From Maniola hyperantus (taxonomy: Eukaryota > Arthropoda > Insecta > Lepidoptera > Nymphalidae): DNA of 64,000 nucleotides. The first letter of the stretch is position 1. Each line of letters begins with the position of its first letter. Where the stretch lies: NCBI RefSeq assembly GCF_902806685.2, contig NC_048539.1, positions 260,501-324,500 of the forward strand. Direction: 5' to 3'. The notes beneath the pieces are model-generated. The model made no database searches, was not told the origin of the DNA, and saw only the letters and a list, made by a program, of their open reading frames with translations. Position numbers and translations under genes: made by a program. Shown here piece by piece: positions 1-9,800 of the stretch.

Positions 1-113
1 TTTATTTATTTTTGGTTTTTGATGTGTGCAAAATGGGGATAAAATACGATTGTAGTAGGCAGGATTTGGCTGTACCTTTTTGTTTTTGTAATATCCCCAC
101 TGTTTACCCATAA

Positions 114-295
114 GAGCCTCAATAGCTCAACGGGTAAAGGAGTGAACTGAAAACTGAAAGGTCGACGGTTCAAACCCCGGCCGTTGCACTATTGTCGTAC
201 CTACTCCTAGCACAAGCCTGACGCTTAGTTGGAGAGGAAAGGGGAATATTAGTCATTTAACATGGCTAATATTCTTTTTAAACACAAAAAAAAAA
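114..295 (+). mobile_element. SINE A, tRNA-Phe-like head
   Basis: Starts GAGCCTCAATAGCTCAACGG (A box), then a GACTGAAAAC-type anticodon arm resembling tRNA-Phe, a B box GGTTCAAACCCC, a body with TACTCCTAGCACAAGCCTGA, and an A/T-rich end after ATTCTTTTT. Other copies lie at 13262-13438, 28386-28560 and 56052-56235 (all minus), with fragments at 56347-56427 (+) and 56888-56954 (-). Confidence 0.8.
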
Positions 296-573
296 TCGCA
301 ATAAAGAAATTTGAATTGAATTGAATTGGAACCCTCAGTGCGCGAGTCTGACTCGCACTTGGCCGGTTTTTACTAAATGAAGCAATTTCCATAACCGTCT
401 CTTGACGTAGTAGGTAGGTACGGGTAGGTAGGTAGGTAGCTGCTACATGGTGCATGGTGTGGGGCTGTGGGCACGGCGCGTGACGGCAACGGCAGACCCA
501 GTTATGCTGATACATGGGGGAAACTAACCATTTTACCATATTTATAGTCTCAATTGGCTACTTTAATTATTCT

Positions 574-655
574 AAAGCCGTGATGGCTTAGTGGTTAGAA
601 TGTGTGGATCCATAGGAAAAGATCGCGGGTTTGACATTGGACAAGCCACAAAACT
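574..655 (+). mobile_element. tRNA-derived SINE head fragment
   Basis: GCCGTGATGGCTTAGTGGTT resembles an A box and GCGGGTTTGACATT a weak B box. No full tRNA fold; a fragment of a tRNA-headed SINE different from SINE A. Confidence 0.45.
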
Positions 656-656
656 G

Positions 657-835
657 TATGGTGGCCGATTCTCTAGGACACAATCTCTAAACTAAACTAA
701 ATTAACAGGTCTTAATCTAGTGCCATCCTTTTCTGCAAGTAACATTATGAAAGGGATTAGCAATAGATTTAGAGTTTAGACGTGTCATTTTAGTTTAGTT
801 TAGAGATTGTGTACAATGGAATTAGCCACAATAGA
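657..835 (+). mobile_element. Short inverted-repeat element J
   Basis: ACACAATCTCTAAACTAAAC near the left end and its complement GTTTAGAGATTGTGT near the right. A second copy in opposite orientation is nested in another element at 54567-54723. Confidence 0.65.
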
Positions 836-879
836 CGTTTCCAATTAGAGGCATATAAAATTATGTACCTATAATACGA

Positions 880-1175
880 GCTTATGCTTGCGACGTCGTT
901 CGCGTGGACTACACAAAATTAAAACCCCTATTTGACCCCCTTAGGGGTTGAATTGTCAAAAACCCTTTCTTAGCGGATACCTACGTCATAATAGCTATCT
1001 GCATGCCAAATTTCAGCCCGATCCGTCCAGTATCAGGCTGAAATTTTGCATGCAGATAGCTATTATAACGTAGACATCCGCTAAGAAAGGATTTTTGACA
1101 ATTCAACCCCTAAGTGGGTAAAATAGGGGTTCGAAATTTGTGTAGTCCACGCGAACGAAGCCGCGGCCATAAGCT
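880..1175. mobile_element. Two Helitron-like ends in inverted orientation
   Basis: The left arm (about 880-1025) is the reverse complement of the right arm (about 1030-1172), both from the family that ends GACGAAGTCGCRAGCATAAG CTAGT. Together they form an almost 290-bp foldback. Single copies of the family are at 52350-52556, 55577-55775 and 60607-60780, with fragments at 57000-57080 (-) and 63350-63420. Confidence 0.7.
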
Positions 1176-1439
1176 AGTAGGTAGCTTATAAAATTGCAAA
1201 AACTTAAGAAATAATATCAATTGATAAGCTTTTATAGCGGATCTGGTGCCCCCATTAGTGAAAGGAAGTGGGACCTGTCGCGTGCACACACGAGTGCACA
1301 GGTTGGGTTACTCGAAGGGTTCGTCACCACATCGCTTCGTCACGGGTGCACACACGGAGGACACTACATGGGGTCCAAAATATTATACATTTTTGTTCCT
1401 ACCTATAAGTAGGTAGGAACATTACGCGGCAGAAAATAA

Positions 1440-1750
1440 TGTATATGTATCGACCTTTAACAAGAGATAGCGGTTTTGTAAAGCGTTGTCTCTGTCGTTG
1501 AGACCGACAAAATGTCACATAGGTATGAATGACAGAGAGCTCTACAAAGCCGAAATCTCATTCTAAGGTCGATGTACAGTACGAGGCCGAAAGTAATGTA
1601 CATCGACCTTTAGAAGGAGACAGCAGATTTGTAGAGCAATGTCCCTGTCGTTGAGACCGACAAAACGTCACATAGGCACATAGGTATGAGTGACAGAGAC
1701 AATGCTCTACAAAGCCGAAATCTCATTCTAAAGGTCGATGTACATTTTTT
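1440..1750. mobile_element. Two tandem copies of a short inverted-repeat element
   Basis: Both units begin near ATCGACCTTTA and end near its complement TAAAGGTCGAT, with internal GTTGAGACCGACAAAA. A diverged third copy is at 14775-14945. Confidence 0.6.
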
Positions 1751-2256
1751 TTGCTGCGTTACAGTATAAAATCGTAGCTTTTACTATTTCAGTCTAGTTC
1801 GCTAACTCAGTGTCTACCACTGAATGATAGCCCACCCACCACCGATCTCATCTTACGTTTATTTTCAATCCATTGAAGGTTCTCTACAAAGAATATTTTG
1901 ATATCACTCAGTGAAGGAGCAATGTACTATATCAGGTTTTTAACAATGTGTAACTTTGTAAGCCATAATTTACCAGAGATTTATGTTTACGCACTTCCTT
2001 AGTGGGTTGAATTAAGATTATCTATTATACGAGTAGGTATATAGGTAGGTTAGGTTATTTAGGTATATTATACCTAAACAATAGCGCTGCGCTATAATAC
2101 GCATCGCCGCGTCCTCTTTTGTTTGTGGCTTTGGGTTCATCTTTTATTTTACACTGACTGGCATCTTTTACATTAGCTCATACTACGTAGGTACCTATTG
2201 TAAGAAATGTGACGTACTGACAGACGAGCAGACATACATAATTATTATACTTATAG

Positions 2257-2414
2257 TACGCGACAGGTCGAGATGGCAATCGTGGAGGAAACGCCCCCCC
2301 ACATACCCGCACAGCCCCCGCTCTAATTCATTGCGGATGAGCACGGGTGACGTGCGGGGTGTCCGGGATGTCCCCCCTCATACCCCGATTGCCATCTCGA
2401 CCTGTCGCATACTA
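2257..2414. mobile_element. GC-rich palindromic MITE, copy 1 of 9
   Basis: Inverted ends TAGTACGCGACAGGTCGAGA and TCTCGACCTGTCGCATACTA around a centre rich in CCCGCAC and GCGGG motifs. Other copies: 5380-5510, 9715-9885, 21010-21130, 25183-25334, 47352-47490, 47767-47925, 51008-51136 and a truncated one at 60427-60480. A TA target duplication is suggested by flanking TATA. Confidence 0.8.
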
Positions 2415-3179
2415 TACCTAGGTAGCTACTCTTTCCAACTAAGTTTCTTGGATGCTTTGAAAAAATCTAAAAGTTGGTATTATTAGGCCTAACGCATAAC
2501 GGGCCATCTCTCTTGATAATGCGCGTCCAACTCTAGCTTCCAAGGCTAGCGTTTGAGTCTTTTCTGTGTTTTGTTGGTTGATTGTGCTTATTGGTGGAAT
2601 GGACTTAGTAACCCAGTGCCTCATGTAAAGTTGTGTATTGCAATGTGCAGTTATAGCTGAAATAACGAAACAGCGTGAAGCACACGAGTGCAAAATGACG
2701 AAATCGGCATCTGGAGTCTGTAGCAAGTGCAAGCTGTTAGCTGAGGTGGCCGCGTTGCGCGCTCCGGCGCGTCGCCAACTCGCTCGGAACTGCGCAGTTA
2801 TATGCTGCACGATACGATACATACACCCACATGTAATATACTTACTTACTGACTTACAGGTGCTTACAGATCTTTGTCATTTAGTGTATCTATAAACAAA
2901 GAGGGGATACACAAAATCGACTCACTAGAAACCGGCGTAATTAAACTGCATGTAGGTAATATGCGCTAAGTATATCGTATGCGTGTGACTGAGATGGTTT
3001 CAGAAGAATTTTTAGATTTATCCAAGTTACTATTACACAAAACACAAAAACTTTCTTCACTACTACACTTCGAGGCTGTTATATCTACATTGAAAAAAAA
3101 TGGATGAATTACCTATATCAGGGCATGAGCTTTCAGTTGTCGACAAGATGGTATATCTAGTTGTATTGTTACATATTTA

Positions 3180-3330
3180 ATTGTGATTTGAAAAGAGCAA
3201 CTGCTGAGTTTCTTGTCAAATCTTCTCAGTAGAATCTTCATTCCGAACGGTGGTAGAGTCACAGACGTAACATTAGACACTCGTCCTAGATGAAATAAAT
3301 TGATGTTGATTTGATTTTGATAAACATTAG
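3180..3330 (+). mobile_element. LINE 3'-end-like fragment
   Basis: GAGCAACTGCTGAGTTTCTT, CATTCCGAACGGTGGTAGAG and a TTGATT-type tail are recurrent 3' features of lepidopteran LINEs; similar pieces occur at 21630-21690 and 52720-52760. Assignment rests on family memory. Confidence 0.45.
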
Positions 3331-4125
3331 ATAGATACAGCAAAAATTCTGCTTTGGCGGCAGTAGTTCTGAGACGGACATGACCTGTGACCTGGCCTGG
3401 CTGAAGTCTTGAACCAATATTTACAGTTATATGAGTAGAGAAATTCGCACCGGTAAATGTAGTGTGGAATGACCTCCAGGCTGATGGCGACATCAAGAAC
3501 GTGGTGGGAAACAGAGGGGATGTCGGTGCCCTCGGTGCCCGTGAAGTTATGGAGAGTGGAGAGCACAGTTTGGTTACATCATAGAGACACAGTAGTCCGA
3601 CTCCTTCGATCTCGTTGTAATATTGATGAACATAATGACCTTTCAACATAATGTGGCGACCATGTCTCGGATCCATATGTCATCACTGGCAACACGCGCT
3701 GTTCGAAGACTTTGGTCTTCAAGCACTGAGGAATTTTGGACGAGAAGGCTATATATCAGCCAGTACCAAAATAATACATGAGAAACCGGCTTTACTCCAG
3801 TGAAAAAGGACCCCGGATGGGTTCGAAACTAGTCGACTTGTACATGTATAATGGAAATCACTGACGATAGTTTAAACGCTCAAAATGTAGGTATCTAAAT
3901 TATAAATACACGTGATTGATTTACCAAGAGAAAGTCAATAACAACAATAACTGCCGGCCGTTTCGTTGAACTCTACCGGAACTGAACCGGCCCGAAATAC
4001 TGAAGGATCCGGAAAGGAATTCCGGAGCTTATTAAATCTTGCCACTTGCTGTTTTTGGTTACATATTATATCAAATTTTCACGTATCCTTGAAGTCCATT
4101 CATCAAGTATTTTTTATAATTTTTA

Positions 4126-4337
4126 CTAGCTGATGCCCGCGACTTCGTACGCGTGGATTTAGGTTTTTAAAAATCCCGTGGGAACTCTTTGATTTCTCGG
4201 GATAAAAAATAGCCTTTGTCACTCTCCAGGTATTTGTCTATACACAAGCGAAAAATCACGTCAGTCCGTTGCACCGTTGCGACGTGATGGAAGGACAAAC
4301 CAACAAACAAACACACTGTCGCATTTATAATAAGAGT
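4126..4337 (-). mobile_element. Helitron-like non-autonomous element
   Basis: The minus strand ends GGGCATCAGCTAG followed by T, the CTAG|T terminus, and carries ATCCCGTGGGAACTC in the body. It is the family best seen intact at 53908-54125. Confidence 0.7.
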
Positions 4338-4427
4338 ACTTTACTTAATAAGGGTACTTGATAAGGGTGTTTTACCTACACTTCAAGGAAATTTCTAAAT
4401 AATTTTAAATACATATCAAAAATTGCG

Positions 4428-4503
4428 TAACCGGCAGGATTCGAACCTGCGTCTTCTGGGTTAGCGCCCGACGCCTTGCCCGCTAGGCCACGGTTTCGCT
4501 TAC
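4428..4503 (-). mobile_element. tRNA-like sequence, probably a SINE head or tRNA pseudogene
   Basis: The minus strand has a 6-of-7-bp acceptor stem, a D arm (GCCTAGCGGGCAAGGC), and a good T arm with GGTTCGAATCC, followed by a T run. The anticodon loop is noncanonical (no T at position 33) and the stem has a mismatch, so it is unlikely to be a working tRNA. It resembles a decayed tRNA-Arg. Confidence 0.5.
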
Positions 4504-4844
4504 TGCCATTCAAGTAATGCTTCAACAGACACTAGAAAGGGAGTAATCAGATACCTAGTGTACAAACCCGAGTGGCGGCGCCAAGGTCGACAACCGTGTG
4601 TTACGCACATACTCGTTGCCGAAAACAATGACTGTAACATGTAAATTGTCGGAAGAAAGCGAAATTAGCGACAGCCCGTCGACGTTTGATGCTTTTCCGC
4701 TTTCTAGACGCGCCGCGCTTCAGCCAACGGGTACACTGCCAGAGGCAGAATGTTTAGTGGCCTTGTGGGTAGCTTGATGATGATTATTATGGCAGGTACC
4801 TACTACCTATGTCTTAGACAAGTTCAACTCGTCAAGGTCTGCAC

Positions 4845-5142
4845 CCATCTTCTTTAGGGGCGTGAGGTTACGAAGGGGAGCGCGCGATCATGTAGAGTTG
4901 GATTAGCAAGAGTTTGCGCTTCGAACACCTTCATTTAGTATTCAAAGATAAGTTATTATAGCAAAGTGACGAGTGATGTTCTACACTCGTTCACATAATA
5001 GTATAATCACCAACTACCAGCTATCCAATGAGACGATTCCTCGTTCTTTCGAAGTTAGTAAAAAATTTAATATGCCATCTAGAGGGGCGCCTATGACGTG
5101 CTTGCCTAGGGCGCTCTCGACATTTAATCCGCCTCTGACTTA
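4845..5142. mobile_element. hAT-like short element, copy 1
   Basis: Shares GGGGCG-GAGGTTAC-AAGGGG near the left and GCTTGCCTAGGGCGCTCTCG plus CATTTAATCCGCCTCTG at the right with a second copy at 22893-23250. The right end complement CAGAGGCGGATTAA resembles hAT termini. Confidence 0.55.
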
Positions 5143-5159
5143 AACGTTTCCGTCTGTTG

Positions 5160-5235
5160 TAATCCCAGGATCGAACCCCTGACCTCCCGAATAGAAGGCC
5201 GACGTCTTAACCAATGGGCTATCACTGCTCTATAG
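5160..5235 (-). mobile_element. tRNA-like SINE head fragment
   Basis: The minus strand reads a tRNA-Arg-like A box (GATAGCCCATTGGTTAAGAC) and B box GGTTCGATCC. Only the head is present; related to SINE B. Confidence 0.5.
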
Positions 5236-6179
5236 AAAACAATACGAGCACTTCGTTTCTATCAGCTTAAGCGATCTTGCGATGTCGTGTGTAGATGTCA
5301 CCATCTATCTGCCGCATCACATGATAATCTAACCATGTAAAATTATATCAAGTTTCTCTTATGATCGAGTTAAAACGCAACAGGTCGAGATAGCAATCCG
5401 GGTATGAGGCGGGGGGATGCCCCGTACGGCGTACACCCGCACGTTACCCGCGCTTGCCCGCACCGAATTAGCGCGGGGGTTATGCCATCTCGACGTGTCG
5501 TGTCTGCACTTGTAATTAACGTCAAAGTAAAATCATTTATGTAACAAAATAGGTAACATTTACACTTGTTGATAGTCAGTTGTTGGATTTGTAAGGTGAA
5601 AAAACTTAAAACTAAAGCTATGTAGGGGTTCCAAAAAGAGTCCACAAAAGGGTCTGAAAAGAGCCCACCACAAACTCGGCCGGGTTACGGGTATAACTTA
5701 CCTAGTTAGACTAGTTACCTATCTCTGTTGTTGTTGATGTTAAGATTGAATGCGGTAAGAGTTGACTTAGCGTTGCACAATGGGATTACCCCAAGACATG
5801 CAGTAATCCTGTTACAACATACTTGACTTAATAATGCGGACGCGAGCTAAGCTGTTAGAACATACTTGACTTGAAAATGCGGGCGCGAGTTAAGCTTGAA
5901 GACAATGTGGTGATAGATACTATAACTAGAGTACCTAAGTAAATTGGGTGGCTGAAGTATATTAAGTCTAGTAACTTATGGTGAGTAAGACATTTTTTGT
6001 AAAGTGTTCTATAAGATCCTTGTGTTGTGGAATTGCTCCGTGCATCTTTATGGTTAATACACAGAAATGTATTTACATATTTTCTACCTATGATATAAAC
6101 TTTATTCTTTTTTCCATCTTAATTTTAAGTTTAAGCAACCAAGCGGTCTAATTAAACTGGATTTGAGCGCAGTTACATT

Positions 6180-6715
6180 CTCATCAACTGATAGAGACCA
6201 CAGCTGGACATAGGTCTCTTGTAGGGACTTCCACAATCCACATGCGCCATACGGTCTAGCTCCGGCTCGCGACTCGCTTCATATCGTCTGTGCACCTAGT
6301 GGAGGGTCTTCAAACGTTGCTTTTTCTGGCAAGAAGTTGCACTTCTAGCAATTGGGACCCCAACGTCTATCGGTTTTACGAACTACCTATGTACCCTGCC
6401 CACAGTGGCGTGCATAGGAGTTCAAGCCAGGGTATGCATTTAAGTACGAACTTATTGTACGGCAGGTTATAATAAAAAATAAGCATTGATTTCTTACAAT
6501 GAGGGTAAGCAGTGCGTTTATGCCTCTATGAGCTGCACGCCACTGCCTGCCCATTGCCACTTCAGCTTCGCAACCCGTTGAGCTATTTCGGTTACTCTAG
6601 TTCTCCTACGGATCTCCTCATTTCTGATTTATTCATGTAGGTATAGAGAAACTCCAAGCAAAGCTCTCTCCATCGCCCGCTGAGTGGCTCTGAGATTTCT
6701 TATGAGGCCCACAGT
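6180..6715 (-). mobile_element. RTE-like LINE fragment with a nested element
   Basis: Minus-strand translation of about 6555-6700 gives RRRTRVTEIAQRVAKLKW preceded by a RAMERA-like stretch, the C-terminal region of RTE-type reverse transcriptase ORFs. It is split by the hAT-like element at 6403-6545. A related fragment lies at 22078-22350 (-). Confidence 0.7.
6403..6545. mobile_element. Non-autonomous hAT element with 8-bp target duplication
   Basis: 143 bp with inverted ends CAGTGGCGTGCA and TGCACGCCACTG, flanked on both sides by CCTGCCCA (6395-6402 and 6546-6553). Eight-bp duplications and CAGTGGCG-type ends are hAT features. It interrupts a LINE fragment whose sequence resumes directly after it. 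Confidence 0.85.
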
Positions 6716-6818
6716 TAGCGAGCAGGTGATTGAAGTTTAATGTTGACGTTGTTGTTCCAGCGGTAGTGCACAGCGAGGCGCGGTATAGCAGCTATGTGGG
6801 GCGCGCGGTAGCGGCAGC

Positions 6819-6882
6819 ATGGCCGCGCCGCTCCTCGTGCTGGCGGCGTTCGCGATCTCTGCGTCGCCGGCTGGCTCTCAAG
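6819..6882 (+). CDS. Cadherin exon 1: signal peptide
   Basis: ATG followed by an Ala/Leu-rich hydrophobic stretch (MAAPLLVLAAFAISASPAGS), then a donor G|GTACCA in phase 1. It joins in frame to the exon at 24798, which continues AIQDSRCYLMNGG, a typical mature N-terminus before EC1. The start is chosen because it is the only ATG giving a signal peptide in phase with exon 2. The exon sits in a small GC-rich patch that may be the promoter/5' UTR; I see no TATA box. The distance to exon 2 is 17.9 kb. Confidence 0.8.
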
Positions 6883-9800
6883 GTACCACTCATTGTCACA
6901 TTCACCTAGAAAGAAAAGAAAGAAAGAAAAACGTTTATTTTTTAAAGCTGCGCCACACATTACCAGTTAGACCTAGTTAGGTCATCCCGGCGCCTCTAAT
7001 ACTTATACCTACACTCACATCATCACTAACTACCCCACTGCCGCCTGCCGGCCCACAGTAGTGGCCAGTAGACAGGTCTCTTCTCAGAATGAGAAGGGTC
7101 CTCCGCGCCGGCCAGTGTGGATTGGCAGACTATTATAAATATTAAAAAACTTTTTATTAGAAAAGGGCTACTATGCCGTAAATGATTTCCTAAACGACGA
7201 ACAAAAAAATAAATAATAATATCGGTCTCCCTAACTAAGGTCTAAGGACCAAATTGCGACACCCAAACTGGGTATCCATAATACTTTGTACATACTTAAT
7301 ATGATGTAGTATATGGAAATGCAATAAATGAAAATTGAAATTGAAATTGAAATTGACTTCCCACACCTATGAAAACATTATGGCGAACTCTCAGGCATGC
7401 AGGTTTCGTCACGATGTTTTCCTTCACCGTTAAAGAAAACGCACAAAACTGAAAAGTTAGAGGTGCGTGCTCGGAATCGAACAGGCTGACTCAACCGAGT
7501 GAGCGGTACCTAATAGCCTATGGTTGCTCACTTACCTCGGCTAAATCATACCTAATATGGTAATGTAAGCAGTATTATTCGACATAGGTACAAGACGGCG
7601 AAAGCGACTCCACAGCGGCTGACTTGCTGTCATATTTGATATTTCCTCTGCCTACTTAATTATGAATGAAGTTAAGACACACACGGTGTGTTTTATATTC
7701 ATAATTAGCCATTTATTACGTCATTCTGGAATTACGTAATTTTGTTTTGGAGAAGATTACGTCTTAGTTCAATCCAAGTATAAATGTATAAACCACGGAT
7801 GCCGGTGACACAATAGGCTACTTTTATCCCGAAAAATCAGAGTCAGAGAGATTTATAAGAAGTCTTATGTCGCCCATCATCTAGTTATACATGAAAGACA
7901 AAAACAGAATTTTTCATCCCACTTCTGATGTTAAAAGACGAAAATTTTTATTCACAATGCTTACGTAGGCTGTGTTAGGTAAGTTAGGTGGATACGATTG
8001 GCAGGAGTACGCTGTCGTCGCTGTCTGCTATTCAAGTAGGAAAAATACAAAGTTGGTGAAATGAATAGCATTTAACCTAATATCGTGGATCGATACGGAG
8101 CGGCGGCTGCGGACATCATAATGAGCCACTCGTTCCTTGTTCCTTGCTATTTGTTTGTCCATTGTTTAGCCGTTAGCGCTGATAGCTACATAACCGTGAC
8201 ACGTTTGTACTGCCATGCATGATGCGTCTGACTGCCCCTTCACCCTATCCATGTTATGTCTATATCGGTTATATTCATAGAAATAAAGTAATAGACCGGC
8301 CAAGTGCGAGTCAGGCTCGCGGACCGAGGGTTCCGTACTACAGTCACATTTTTTCGACATTTATCTATAGTATAATATGTCTTTCCCCGGGATGTAAGCT
8401 AACTCTGTACCAAATTTCATCAAAATCCGTTAAACTGTTAGGCCGTGAAAAGTTAGCAGACAGGCAGACAGACAGACACACTTTCGCACTTTCGCATTTA
8501 TAATATTAGTATGGATTAATAAATAGGACATTCATGAAGCGGTGTAGTTGTAACTTGTAAGCATTAGGCGAGTATGTGGGTGACATGAATCACGGCGAGC
8601 CCCCTGGGGGCTGGGGGTGGCCGCCCCGGGGGGATCGTTGGCCGTTCACTCGTCGCCGGCCATTGCACGTCACACGTCACACGTCACACGTCACGAGGTC
8701 ACTTCACTTCGCCTCGCCTTTCAATGCCGATATGAGACGGGTGCATTGGCGAATTTTCGGTACCTATCGAGTCTTCTTGGAAACTTTTAAATAACTACTA
8801 GATAGCTTTTAGCCGCGACTTCATTCCCCCTGTCCCACGTGCAAAAGTTTCTAAACCCGAACCTTATTTATAGATTTGATTTAATAGATATAATAATAAT
8901 CTTTATTTCCTCAGACATCAAAGGCCCACAATATTATGTTAGTAACCATCTTAACCTATGTTAGTAACTATATTATAATATAATGTATGTTAGTAAGAAA
9001 CTTATTCTATGTTAGTTAATATAATTAATATACTTACTTATTAACTAATGCAGACATCCAGTGCGCCTTGAGAGCGCTGTCCTGTCTGTCTGCTATCACC
9101 TTCAGGATAATGTTGGGACTTCTCTCCAACCTACTTTTGATTGAGGCGATCCTTTTCCGTATGATTGCGAAGAAGCCGTCTACACAGTTATCCGCAAACA
9201 TACCGGACGCGCTACAGTACCGAGGCAGTCCCAACATTATTCTGAAGATGTTATTATACTGGACTCGGAGGGCGTTTATAGATTTTTGGGTATAATAATG
9301 GCTACAATGGATTCGGAAGGTTGGGGGTCCGATCCCGGGCACGCACATCTTACTTTTCAGAGTTTAAAGTTTAAAACACGTGCTTTATGAAGGAAAATAT
9401 CGTGAGGAAACCTGCCATGCCTGAAAGAGAGTTCTTCATAATGTGTACGTACCTACTTAATATCTACTTATTTGTAATTTAGCAGGTATTTTTTTAGAAA
9501 TCGTCAGCTAGAAATGAAAACGAAAACCATCCTCCATTAAAAAATCCACACATTATAATTTGGTGGGTGAATTCGGATAGATTCGAATCAAGCTGTCCAT
9601 GCCCGAAAATAGGTTCACGAATACCTTGGTAGGAGGTAGGACTTGGCACCTGCAAGTTTTAACTTGTAGTAGGTATTATGTTATGTAGGTATGTATAGTA
9701 GGTACCTACTAGGTACGCGACAGATCGAGATGGGAATCGCGGTATGAGGCGGGGGGGACGCCCTACTGTACACCCACACGTCACCCGCATTCGCCCGCAC

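Larger units (their letters stand above)
1..6818. other. Repeat-rich flank without a recognisable gene
   Basis: Contains SINEs (114-295, 574-655), short inverted-repeat elements (657-835, 1440-1750, 2257-2414, 4845-5142, 5380-5510, 6403-6545), Helitron-like pieces (880-1175, 4126-4337) and LINE debris (3180-3330, 6180-6715). A CpG-rich patch at about 2730-2810 is not assigned. No open frame here has recognisable protein similarity; the cadherin promoter should lie just before 6819. Confidence 0.6.

Noticed and set aside
2600..2895. Cys-containing small open frames on both strands
   Set aside because: No similarity I recognise, no consistent codon pattern, and both strands are equally open.
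3113..3676. 187-residue minus-strand open frame
   Set aside because: No recognisable domain, low-complexity composition, and it overlaps LINE 3'-end-like sequence read the other way.
4428..4503. Functional tRNA gene
   Set aside because: Anticodon stem mismatch and no T at position 33; better explained as a tRNA-derived SINE head.
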